DNA of 25,395 nucleotides. It comes from a virus. Below the pieces are notes generated by a model. It did no database searches and was not told the DNA's origin. It worked only from the letters and a program-made list of their open reading frames with translations. The DNA is taken from IMG/VR virus record IMGVR_UViG_3300023061_000374, positions 1 to 25,395 of that record. One strand, given 5' to 3'. The position numbers were made by a program, and so were the translations under genes. This document shows, piece after piece, positions 15,041 to 20,659 of this stretch. The first letter of the stretch is position 1; every line of letters starts with the position of its first letter.

Positions 15041-15424
15041 CTAAAATGGGTTCTCATTAAAATCTTTACCAAGGATAGCTTCTTCAAATGGCACAGCTTG
15101 TTCTTTAAATGACTCGAGATATTGCACATTGATTCCATGTTTGTAACGTTTATTACCTGTTGCATCTTCCCATGAGTCGAGTTTGGTTCTACCATCTATT
15201 AGAATATAATTGCCCTCAAAGAGATAGTTTGAATATTTGTCGAGCAATAGCCCCCATAATTCACAATCGATTGACCAGCTCTTATTGACTGTCTCATTTG
15301 TTCTTGAGTTTATGTATGGTTCATCTATACGAAGCGTGAATTTCTGCATTCTACTTTTATTTAATTGTCTCAGTTCCGCTAAATTTGTGATAGTCCCCGT
15401 AAGTATTGTTCTATTAATTGCCAT
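15041..15424 (-). CDS. ssb: Single-stranded DNA-binding protein
   Basis: The 127-residue protein starts after AAAGGA and begins MAINRTILTGTITNLAELRQL, the first strand of an SSB OB-fold. Aromatic and basic residues continue (QKFTLRIDE, WSIDCELWG, GNYILIDGRTKLDSWED, GINVQYLESF). It ends in DFNENPF, which mirrors the acidic DxxxxPF tip by which bacterial SSBs bind partner proteins. It is shorter than the usual 160-180 residues because the disordered linker is nearly missing. Its start overlaps the end of the upstream ERF-like gene by 11 bases. Role: coats single strands during replication and recombination and probably recruits the adjacent annealing proteins. Confidence 0.85.
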   Translation of the reverse strand: MAINRTILTGTITNLAELRQLNKSRMQKFTLRIDEPYINSRTNETVNKSWSIDCELWGLLLDKYSNYLFEGNYILIDGRTKLDSWEDATGNKRYKHGINVQYLESFKEQAVPFEEAILGKDFNENPF

Positions 15425-16088
15425 TTTTTTCCTTTATTTCTTTGATTTTTGTGAGTGCTGCTTTAAAATGGTTTGCTGATATATATTTTGAATGTGCGAT
15501 ACTAATAACTTTTTTCTGTTTCATCTCGGCTAGAAGTTCTATCATACTACCCTTCAAATAACCACCTTCTGCGAAAAGTTCGTCTTGTTGTTCTTTAGTA
15601 ATATATCCTTCTAGTTCTTCAGGACCATAATTGTTTTGTTTAAGTTGTGTATTGTTTGATTGTTGCTCTATGGCGCCGTGTTCTGGATCATTTCTGTCGA
15701 ACATTGGTATACCAAACAGGGTTTTGATTGCATATCTGCTCGCATAAGTATTGTCGCCACCTATTTTCATTTGAGCATCAAGACCAACATCTTCGGCACT
15801 GTAGAGGAAGTGGTATGTTGAGAAGAATTGGAATAGTTCGTCTTCTATGATGGAAGCACAAAGATACACACGTGTCTCATCTTTGATCTGATACAGACGC
15901 AATGTGAGTTTCTCTTGCTCTAAAATTCCGTAGCAGAAGAACAAAAGATGTTCAAGTTTAACATATGGTGATTTCTCGCCATGTTTACCATTACTTTCTT
16001 TAAGCAATCCTGTACGCATTGCATATTGCACTTTAGAGAACTTGGGCAATATTTTGTCGATGTTGTCAGATTGATATTTAAATTCCAT
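15414..16088 (-). CDS. ERF-like single-strand annealing protein (copy A)
   Basis: The 224-residue protein has GGAGT upstream of its ATG. An N-terminal helix region (VQYAMRTGLLKES) leads to SPYVKLEHLLFFCYGILEQEKLTLRLYQIKDE. Next comes a strand region and the core GGDNTYASRYAIKTLFGIPMFDRNDPE, a clear variant of the ERF motif G..TYA.RYAL..LFGI. The tail (about 140-224) is acidic and Gln-rich, then Lys-rich. It is quite different from the ERF-like protein two genes downstream, so the pair did not arise by recent duplication. Such proteins form rings that anneal ssDNA. The two flank SSB in one operon. Confidence 0.75.
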   Translation of the reverse strand: MEFKYQSDNIDKILPKFSKVQYAMRTGLLKESNGKHGEKSPYVKLEHLLFFCYGILEQEKLTLRLYQIKDETRVYLCASIIEDELFQFFSTYHFLYSAEDVGLDAQMKIGGDNTYASRYAIKTLFGIPMFDRNDPEHGAIEQQSNNTQLKQNNYGPEELEGYITKEQQDELFAEGGYLKGSMIELLAEMKQKKVISIAHSKYISANHFKAALTKIKEIKEKNGN

Positions 16089-16140
16089 CGAACCACTCCT
16101 TTTCTTTATCGACTCTTTAAACTTAGGGTAACAAGACTAA

Positions 16141-16356
16141 TCACTTCATCCCCTTGCTTTGATAATATAATGTAATTGCGCTATCAACAATAGATGACAT
16201 TGTTACACGGTGGCCAGATTTGTAGGACTCTATGTACAGCTCTGTCAATTTCTTACATGTTGATTGCCTCAGGGTATAACCAACTCTCATCTTGTACTCT
16301 TTGTAAAGTGGCTTCTTAATCTCATTTTCTTTACAAAGTATTTTTTGTTCAGACAT
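16141..16356 (-). CDS. Small ribbon-helix-helix DNA-binding protein
   Basis: The 71-residue product begins MSEQKILCKENEIKKPLYKEY, a basic flexible arm. An RHH-like core follows: MRVGYTLRQSTCKKL (beta-strand and start of helix 1), ELYIESYKSGHRV, then TMSSIVDSAITLYYQSKG (helix 2 with the N-terminal Ser-Ser-Ile-Val). This resembles CopG/ParG-like regulators. It lies in the minus operon whose promoter contains a perfect palindrome, so autorepression is plausible. The ribosome site is weak. The gap to the upstream gene is only six bases. Confidence 0.6.
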   Translation of the reverse strand: MSEQKILCKENEIKKPLYKEYKMRVGYTLRQSTCKKLTELYIESYKSGHRVTMSSIVDSAITLYYQSKGMK

Positions 16357-16362
16357 GATATT

Positions 16363-16551
16363 TCAATCGATTTTATAAAGTTGTTCTAGTGTTTCTATTT
16401 CCGATTCAATCTTCTTGAGTAGACTCTCACGATTGCCAAGTGTAAATCCATCTCCGTGTTCTTTGTAGATTTTTATTAGTCTACTAACGTATATGTTTTG
16501 CGTGTGGATTAATTTCGCTATTTGTTGATTAAAATCTGTATGGATTTCCAT
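16363..16551 (-). CDS. Small helical protein, first gene of the recombination operon
   Basis: The 62-residue protein starts after AAGGTGT. It is almost wholly helical and charged (QQIAKLIHTQNIYVSRLIKIYKEHG, then LLKKIESEIETLEQLYKID), suggesting a coiled coil. No family is recognised. As the first gene after the promoter at 16596-16624 it is probably an early product. It could be a small regulator or host-takeover peptide, which is speculation. Confidence 0.6.
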   Translation of the reverse strand: MEIHTDFNQQIAKLIHTQNIYVSRLIKIYKEHGDGFTLGNRESLLKKIESEIETLEQLYKID

Positions 16552-16595
16552 GATACACCTTTACTGATATGATTTCCCGCTATTAATACTTACTA

Positions 16596-16624
16596 ATTAT
16601 AACATACGAAATCGTATGTAGCAA
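16596..16624 (-). promoter_or_regulatory. Extended -10 promoter with palindromic operator in the spacer
   Basis: Read on the minus strand, TTGCTA (complement of 16619-16624, 4 of 6) and a perfect TATAAT (complement of 16596-16601) are 17 bases apart. TG stands one base before the -10, giving the extended form TGTTATAAT. Positions 16603-16618 in the spacer are the perfect palindrome CATACGAAATCGTATG (7-bp arms, 2-base centre). RNA polymerase and a repressor could not bind together. It drives the minus-strand recombination operon about 40 bases downstream. Confidence 0.75.
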
Positions 16625-16676
16625 TATATATTTTTATGTTTTTTACCATATAACAATGCATAAAAGAGAATAAAAA

Positions 16677-16748
16677 GAACCAACTCTTAGGGAGAACTTG
16701 GATTGCTAAATAAAAAGGTCCAAGTCTTAGGGAAAACTTGGACCGCTA
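16677..16748. repeat. Two 29-bp direct repeats, each forming a hairpin
   Basis: CCAAxTCTTAGGGAxAACTT-type units start at 16680 and 16720, 40 bases apart. The second folds perfectly (GGTCCAAGT with ACTTGGACC around a 10-base loop, 16717-16744). The first has mismatches. They lie between the two divergent promoters. Confidence 0.7.
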
Positions 16749-16761
16749 GGAAGAATTGCAC

Positions 16762-16857
16762 GGCTCAGAAATTATTAAACTGAGCCATACGATGAAAACT
16801 TTATCCCACAGTCATGCTACTTTTGTTTGCTTAACGGCAACAACAACGCCGTGGGAT
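16762..16857. other. Two further stem-loops in the divergent intergenic region
   Basis: GGCTCAG (16762-16768) pairs with CTGAGCC (16780-16786). ATCCCAC (16803-16809) pairs with GTGGGAT (16851-16857) around a loop that itself contains GGC/GCC. Together with the repeats at 16677-16748 and the terminator at 16919 they make a densely structured 260-base stretch without an open reading frame. It could be a non-coding RNA, an origin, or a regulatory region. No known RNA family is recognised. Confidence 0.5.
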
Positions 16858-16912
16858 TAGTTTGGCTTAGGAGTCATTTATATATTTTATAGTGAATGGT
16901 TTTTATTGCAAT

Positions 16913-16938
16913 AAAAAACCCCCGATAGCGTACGGGGG
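16913..16938 (-). terminator. Intrinsic terminator on the minus strand
   Basis: CCCCCG (16919-16924) and CGGGGG (16933-16938) flank an 8-base loop. On the minus strand the stem is followed by six T (16918-16913). The orientation is notable: it would stop leftward transcripts arriving from the initiator region, insulating the minus operon or ending a short antisense RNA. Confidence 0.65.
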
Positions 16939-16953
16939 CAGAAAATCATATCA

Positions 16954-16982
16954 TTAAAGGTGTAATGCTAAAATGATATAAT
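16954..16982 (+). promoter_or_regulatory. Extended -10 promoter for the rightward operon
   Basis: TGATATAAT (16974-16982) is a perfect extended -10 (TGnTATAAT). The -35 at 16954-16959 (TTAAAG) is weak, as is usual for extended -10 promoters, at 17-base spacing. A 7-bp inverted repeat, ATATCAT (16948-16954) and ATGATAT (16973-16979), overlaps both elements and could be an operator. The first ATG downstream is at 17021. Confidence 0.65.
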
Positions 16983-17020
16983 CTAGTATTAACAATTTTT
17001 TTCTTTTAAGCAAGGGCCAC

Positions 17021-17191
17021 ATGGAAAATTTAAAAACAGTTAACAGCGAATGGATTAACGAATTACGTGTAATATCGGGCAAGAATGTCACGGAGAAGAA
17101 ACAATTTAAGCGCACCAATAGATACAGAGAGGCGAAGATATTACGTAACTGTGAACCTCTTGATGTGCATATCTTGATACCAATGAGATAG
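17021..17191 (+). CDS. Small basic protein of 56 residues, first rightward gene
   Basis: The ATG follows AAGGGCCAC, a modest ribosome site, about 38 bases downstream of a perfect extended -10 promoter. The product begins MENLKTVNSEWINELRVIS and continues with a Lys/Arg-rich middle (KKQFKRTNRYREAKILRN), ending DVHILIPMR. It is basic and probably helical. No family is recognised. Its place directly behind an early-type promoter suggests a small early regulator or host-interaction protein (inference). A long hairpin begins just after its stop. Confidence 0.55.
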   Translation: MENLKTVNSEWINELRVISGKNVTEKKQFKRTNRYREAKILRNCEPLDVHILIPMR

Positions 17192-17194
17192 ACA

Positions 17195-17288
17195 TAAAAA
17201 AAATAAGTAAGAAGTTTTTGAAGTTTACGGTTGTCGAAGTGTACATCTCTTCAATAACCAAGACTTTTAAACATTCTTACTTATTTCT
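17195..17288 (+). other. Long two-tier stem-loop after the 56-residue gene (leader copy A)
   Basis: The outer stem pairs AAATAAGTAAGAA (17201-17213) with TTCTTACTTATTT (17274-17286), 13 perfect pairs, and continues inward with GTTT/AAAC and AAGT/ACTT around a one-base bulge. The inner stem pairs GGTTGTCGAAG (17229-17239) with CTTCAATAACC (17249-17259), with one mismatch and one G-U pair. U-rich sequence follows. It may act as a terminator for the small gene or as the first part of an attenuator in front of the initiator. Confidence 0.65.
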
Positions 17289-17340
17289 TTGTACTTTAAG
17301 AGAAAATTGAAATAATAACCGAATTATACAGCATCCCACC

Positions 17341-17425
17341 AAGATTGTTTGTATGAATTCTAAGACTTCCACCTAAAGGACTTTTAAATTGTACCAGACA
17401 CTAAATAAAAATCAAGCAAAATATA
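17341..17425 (+). repeat. 85-nt duplicated leader/start region, copy A
   Basis: This block is repeated at 17726-17810 with a single difference (G/A). It contains the AAAGGA ribosome site, the TTG start and the first 12 codons of the replication initiator. The 60 bases upstream (AAGAGAAAATTGAAATAA and flanks) are also partly conserved between the copies. Confidence 0.95.
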
Positions 17426-17526
17426 AGTATTTCCAAGGAAGGTTAATGACCGGAGCAAATGGATATTGTTTTCTGATATCTGTTTGGGCTGTGAGACATA
17501 TCAAGCGTCTTATATCCAACCTATGA
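17389..17526 (+). CDS. 45-codon upstream ORF sharing the initiator's start (possible leader peptide or remnant)
   Basis: Starting from the duplicated TTG with the same ribosome site, this ORF encodes 12 residues identical to the initiator's N-terminus (MYQTLNKNQAKY). It then diverges and ends at TGA 17524-17526, in the loop of an inverted repeat. After the shared part, weak similarity to the initiator (FQGRLMTGANG against SQEKLATRSNG) suggests a degraded duplicate. Because the translation signals are intact it is probably translated. It could be a leader peptide that affects the downstream structures, or simply a truncated copy. Confidence 0.4.
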   Translation: MYQTLNKNQAKYKYFQGRLMTGANGYCFLISVWAVRHIKRLISNL

Positions 17527-17546
17527 ATGAGCCAGTTATAAGACGC
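17505..17546 (+). other. 10-bp inverted repeat around the upstream ORF stop
   Basis: GCGTCTTATA (17505-17514) and TATAAGACGC (17537-17546) are perfect complements with a 22-base loop that holds the TGA of the 45-codon ORF. A ribosome stopping there would prevent the hairpin from forming, as in translation-sensitive attenuators (inference). Confidence 0.7.
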
Positions 17547-17554
17547 GGATATAA

Positions 17555-17632
17555 AAATTTAAACCCCTGGGGAATAGAAAAACCCCAAAGGTTTAAATTT
17601 GATAATTGTTGAAGCAAATAGCTATTCAACAA
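17555..17632 (+). other. Two consecutive stem-loops upstream of the initiator (leader copy B)
   Basis: AAATTTAAACC (17555-17565) pairs perfectly with GGTTTAAATTT (17590-17600), enclosing an inner TGGGG/CCCCA stem (17568-17572, 17583-17587). Next, TTGTTGAA (17606-17613) pairs with TTCAACAA (17625-17632), the counterpart of the inner stem in copy A. The region downstream carries AAACTTCTTACTTA (17646-17659), which matches the right arm of copy A's outer stem but has no local partner. Confidence 0.7.
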
Positions 17633-17725
17633 CCGTGACTTTTACAAACTTCTTACTTAATTTCTTTTTTTATTGTACCTTAAGAGAAAATTGAAATAAC
17701 GTTCGAATTTATACATCCGTCCGGC

Positions 17726-17810
17726 AAGATTATTTGTATGAATTCTAAGACTTCCACCTAAAGGACTTTTAAATTGTACCAGACACTAAATAAAAATCAA
17801 GCAAAATATA
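17726..17810 (+). repeat. 85-nt duplicated leader/start region, copy B
   Basis: The second copy of the block at 17341-17425, 385 bases downstream, with 84 of 85 bases identical. It includes the true start of the replication initiator gene. Confidence 0.95.
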
Positions 17811-19609
17811 CAGATTCGCAAGAAAAATTAGCAACCAGATCGAATGGCGTTAGGATAACTACTGCTCCGAATTACGCTGATACGGTCCCTGTTCAAGAAA
17901 AAGAGATTGAAGAGTTCTTAACAATGTATCGATGCAATAAGCGTCTTGCTATCCTTAATTTAACATTAAGTAAGATTAAATTTAAAGGATATTGGCGTGC
18001 TTCGCATAGTTATATAGCGGATCTATTAAATGTTAGTTCAGACTATGTCCAAGAAACTCTCGATCGTAGTATGTCTCTTGGCATTATTCGTTCGAAGAGG
18101 ACGTTTAATGGTTCGAGTATATACACCTTTAATTCTGAGTTTACCAAATCTGGTATTGTTGAAAGATTACGCAAATATTTCCCAGGCATGCGTTCTCTAT
18201 TGAGTTTATTGTCTCTATTATCTTGTTTACCAAATTGTAGTTATGCCAACTCAATACATGCGTATGGTCAAAAAACCCGTACTGGTATTTTAAGTGAATC
18301 TTTAAGATCTATTAATTATTCTTACAATATAGAGTCAAGTACCAGGGAGGGGTTTAAAATTGGTAAAATCACAGAAACAGAGTTAACAAAAAAAGAAAAA
18401 AACCCTGAAAAGTGTGGAGAGACTTTTAAGACTAAAGTTCATCCTCCAATTAATCTATTTTTACTACAGTTAATTAAGGGCATTGGTAAAATCCCAGAAA
18501 CAAATTTAAGAAAACAAGAAGAAAACCTCAAAGAGCCAAGAGAAAGAGAAGAGAACTCTAAAAAGAGTGAAGAGACTTTTAAGACTGAGCTTTATTCTTC
18601 AAGCAATCCATTTTTACAACAATTAATTAAGGGCAATGTTCTTTCTCTCAATAAAGAGACCCCTGTTGCGCTCCCCCCCTCAGAAAAAGAGCTAGTTGAA
18701 ATAAGAAAGAAGAGGACACAAATTTTAATTGACAATGCAAAGTGTGAGCGGTTAGATCCCCGATTAAGCCCTAAGAGTAAGTATTTGTTCTTATCGGATT
18801 ATGGTCGTGCTCTTGCTGTTTTAATGGGTATAAACGAATGGGATGCGGCCTTATTGGCGGGTATTTCTGCGCAAGACATTGAAGAGTTTTTGTTTAGGGT
18901 TAGCATAGCCGTGTATGATTCCAAGATAGCATCGAGGCAGAGTGTACGGTTTTTAAAGAAGGAAGAAAAGGACAAAGTGGTGCACACTGATGTTATACGT
19001 AATGTGGGTAATTTTGCATGGGGTATGCTCCGCAATAAATTTACTTTGGATTACGGTTTAGCTTCGAATGTACGGTATTATTATGGTCTCAAAAAGGAAG
19101 AGGTAGTGACGGCGCAGCAGCAATCGTTATGGATTGGTTCATTGAAGAAGATAATGAATGAGTTAGAAGTAAGTTATAGCGATATAGTTAAAGAGCGCAC
19201 AAACAGGAAGAAGGTTATCCATCATAAGGTAAACTCCCCCCTCGAGTTGGCCCCCCAGGAGTGGTCCCACCAGGAGTTGGCCCCCCAGGAGTGGTCCCCC
19301 CAGTACAACTTTGAGGAAGATGGTTACGAGGAATGCTTTGAAGAAGATCTACACATCAAAGAATCTGCTAAACCACTACCCAAGATCAATACACATAAAG
19401 AAACCCAACTATTAAATAATCCCCCGCCCCTCGGGGCCCCATCTTCACCTATTGAAGAATGTAACAAGATAATTAATGATCGTCGCATTGCATTATCGAA
19501 GATGCCGCACTTTTTGTACGACATGATGAAAACTAATTGGACTAATGAACTTAAGATTAAGTTTTCGTTTTTACCAGAGGACTTTGACATTTTGGCTTAT
19601 GCGATATAA
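17774..19609 (+). CDS. Probable phage replication initiator with winged-helix N-terminus
   Basis: The 611-residue protein starts at TTG 17774 with AAGGA eight bases upstream. This start is supported by exact conservation in the duplicated leader. Residues of about 50-120 form a winged-helix-like DNA-binding domain (NKRLAILNLTLSKIKFKGYWRASHSYIADLLNVSSDYVQETLDRSMSLGIIRSKR, quoted only as landmarks: SHSYIADLLNVS, then a wing). Residues of about 196-290 contain two diverged copies of a 40-50-residue unit. A helical region with LIDNAKCERLDPRLS...WAWGML-like composition follows at about 310-450. Residues 491-510 are two copies of a 10-residue Pro/Trp-rich unit. An N-terminal DNA-binding domain with internal DNA repeats resembles lambda O-type initiators, whose origin lies inside the gene. 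No helicase or polymerase motif is visible, and a transcriptional regulator is possible. Confidence 0.55.
   Translation: MYQTLNKNQAKYTDSQEKLATRSNGVRITTAPNYADTVPVQEKEIEEFLTMYRCNKRLAILNLTLSKIKFKGYWRASHSYIADLLNVSSDYVQETLDRSMSLGIIRSKRTFNGSSIYTFNSEFTKSGIVERLRKYFPGMRSLLSLLSLLSCLPNCSYANSIHAYGQKTRTGILSESLRSINYSYNIESSTREGFKIGKITETELTKKEKNPEKCGETFKTKVHPPINLFLLQLIKGIGKIPETNLRKQEENLKEPREREENSKKSEETFKTELYSSSNPFLQQLIKGNVLSLNKETPVALPPSEKELVEIRKKRTQILIDNAKCERLDPRLSPKSKYLFLSDYGRALAVLMGINEWDAALLAGISAQDIEEFLFRVSIAVYDSKIASRQSVRFLKKEEKDKVVHTDVIRNVGNFAWGMLRNKFTLDYGLASNVRYYYGLKKEEVVTAQQQSLWIGSLKKIMNELEVSYSDIVKERTNRKKVIHHKVNSPLELAPQEWSHQELAPQEWSPQYNFEEDGYEECFEEDLHIKESAKPLPKINTHKETQLLNNPPPLGAPSSPIEECNKIINDRRIALSKMPHFLYDMMKTNWTNELKIKFSFLPEDFDILAYAI
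18359..18634 (+). repeat. Two diverged direct repeats inside the initiator gene
   Basis: Unit 1 (18359-18481, 123 nt) and unit 2 (18482-18634, 153 nt) both start ATTGGTAAAATC and end TTAATTAAGGGC. They share a GAGACTTTTAAGACT core. Unit 2 carries about 30 extra bases in a purine-rich stretch. Both keep the reading frame. They could be origin repeats as in lambda O, or a simple protein-level duplication. Confidence 0.8.
19244..19303 (+). repeat. 30-bp tandem repeat, C-rich, in the initiator gene
   Basis: Two adjacent 30-base units (19244-19273 and 19274-19303) differ at one base and encode ELAPQEWSHQ and ELAPQEWSPQ. They contain runs of five or six C in an otherwise AT-rich gene. Confidence 0.9.
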
Positions 19610-19721
19610 GAACTGTTTTTATTGATACGCATATCATTCTATTCGCAGAACCATTATACTTTTCTAAAAGGTTTTTATAGCAGTTTGGTCAATTTCCAAA
19701 CAACGTTAGAAGGAGACACGT

Positions 19722-20099
19722 ATGAAATATTGTTTGATGGGCAATCCTAAGGCTTTATCTAGGCCACGGTTTACAAATAATCATGTCTATGACTCGCAAA
19801 AAGAACACAAACTTATCCTTTCGATAGATTTAGAACGGCAACGTGATGATATGCCTATGTTAACAGGACCACAACATTTGTTTGCTGATTTCTTCATGCC
19901 TTTATCTATATATAAATCGGACAAGTTGGAGGGGACATATGTGGAGTCGCGTCCAGATTTGGATAATTTGTTAAAACTTCTCTGTGATGTATGTAATGGG
20001 GTACTATATGCGGACGATCAGAGGGTGGTGAAGATAACAGCTGCTAAGCGTTATTCACGTAAGCCAAGAACTGAGTTTTACTTTGAGGATGCTATATGA
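19722..20099 (+). CDS. rusA: RusA-type Holliday junction resolvase
   Basis: The 125-residue protein starts after AGAAGGAGA. It begins MKYCLMGNPKALSRPRF, matching the RusA opening (G.P.pk.RPR), and carries the family core RPDLDNLLKLLCDVCNGVLYADDQRVV. The acidic residues in RPDLDN and the ADDQ motif correspond to the catalytic aspartates of RusA. A basic strand follows (KITAAKRYSRKPRTEFYF). RusA dimers cut four-way junctions; phages use them to resolve recombination intermediates and debranch DNA before packaging. It follows the initiator gene and its stop overlaps the TerS-like start (ATGA), so it is in the replication-packaging operon. Confidence 0.88.
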   Translation: MKYCLMGNPKALSRPRFTNNHVYDSQKEHKLILSIDLERQRDDMPMLTGPQHLFADFFMPLSIYKSDKLEGTYVESRPDLDNLLKLLCDVCNGVLYADDQRVVKITAAKRYSRKPRTEFYFEDAI

Positions 20100-20659
20100 A
20101 AAAAAAAGAAACACAAATTAAACCAAAACACTCTACAATTGAACAGTCTGATCAGTCAAAAGAGATTCGCACAAGTAAAAGAGGTCTAGTAAGGCCTTTA
20201 CTTGAACAATATTACTCTGTGATATCAGGAAAAAAAGAACTATTAGACACACGCAAATTGGACTCGTTATGTGAATATTTTCTCAAATGTGCACAAAACT
20301 GTGAGAGTACTAAGCATGTATCTTATTATCTAAAATCACCTGATGCGCCTTTTAAAGTTGAGGTGAGAACACTCGAAAATTGGTTACACAAATACCCTAA
20401 TTTAAAAGATGCCTATAATGAATTGATGGAAGCAATAGGGGATAAGTTAAGGGAAGATGTTTTAAAGAGTAAAATACCTCATACACTTATTCACAAGGAT
20501 CTTAATCTCTATTGCGATAGATATAAGAAACTATTTGAATGGGAACATGGTATTAAGAATAAACCCGAAGACAATTCTAAGAGCTATGTAGTTGTGATGG
20601 AGCAAACTAAGGATTGTCCTAATGTGCCAAAATTGGAGCCTGATGAATCTGACGACTGA
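20096..20659 (+). CDS. Probable terminase small subunit
   Basis: The 187-residue protein begins in an ATGA overlap with rusA. The N-terminus (about 1-35) is basic and disordered. Residues of about 50-125 are helical with an HTH-like unit (SYYLKSPDAPFKVEVRTLENWLHKYPNLKDAYNEL, where RTLENWLHKYP looks like a recognition helix). Residues 135-160 continue as helix, and the C-terminus is acidic (LEPDESDD). DNA-binding N-terminal region, helical core and position directly before TerL fit a TerS, which recognises the packaging site and regulates TerL. No diagnostic motif is present, so this is inferred mainly from context. The large subunit gene overlaps its end. Confidence 0.6.
   Translation: MKKKETQIKPKHSTIEQSDQSKEIRTSKRGLVRPLLEQYYSVISGKKELLDTRKLDSLCEYFLKCAQNCESTKHVSYYLKSPDAPFKVEVRTLENWLHKYPNLKDAYNELMEAIGDKLREDVLKSKIPHTLIHKDLNLYCDRYKKLFEWEHGIKNKPEDNSKSYVVVMEQTKDCPNVPKLEPDESDD

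Noticed and set aside
17289-17340. A sigma-70 promoter around TTGAAATAA shared by both leader copies
   Set aside because: TTGAAA is a fair -35, but neither copy has a matching -10 at 16-18 bases, so I did not list it despite conservation of AAGAGAAAATTGAAATAA.
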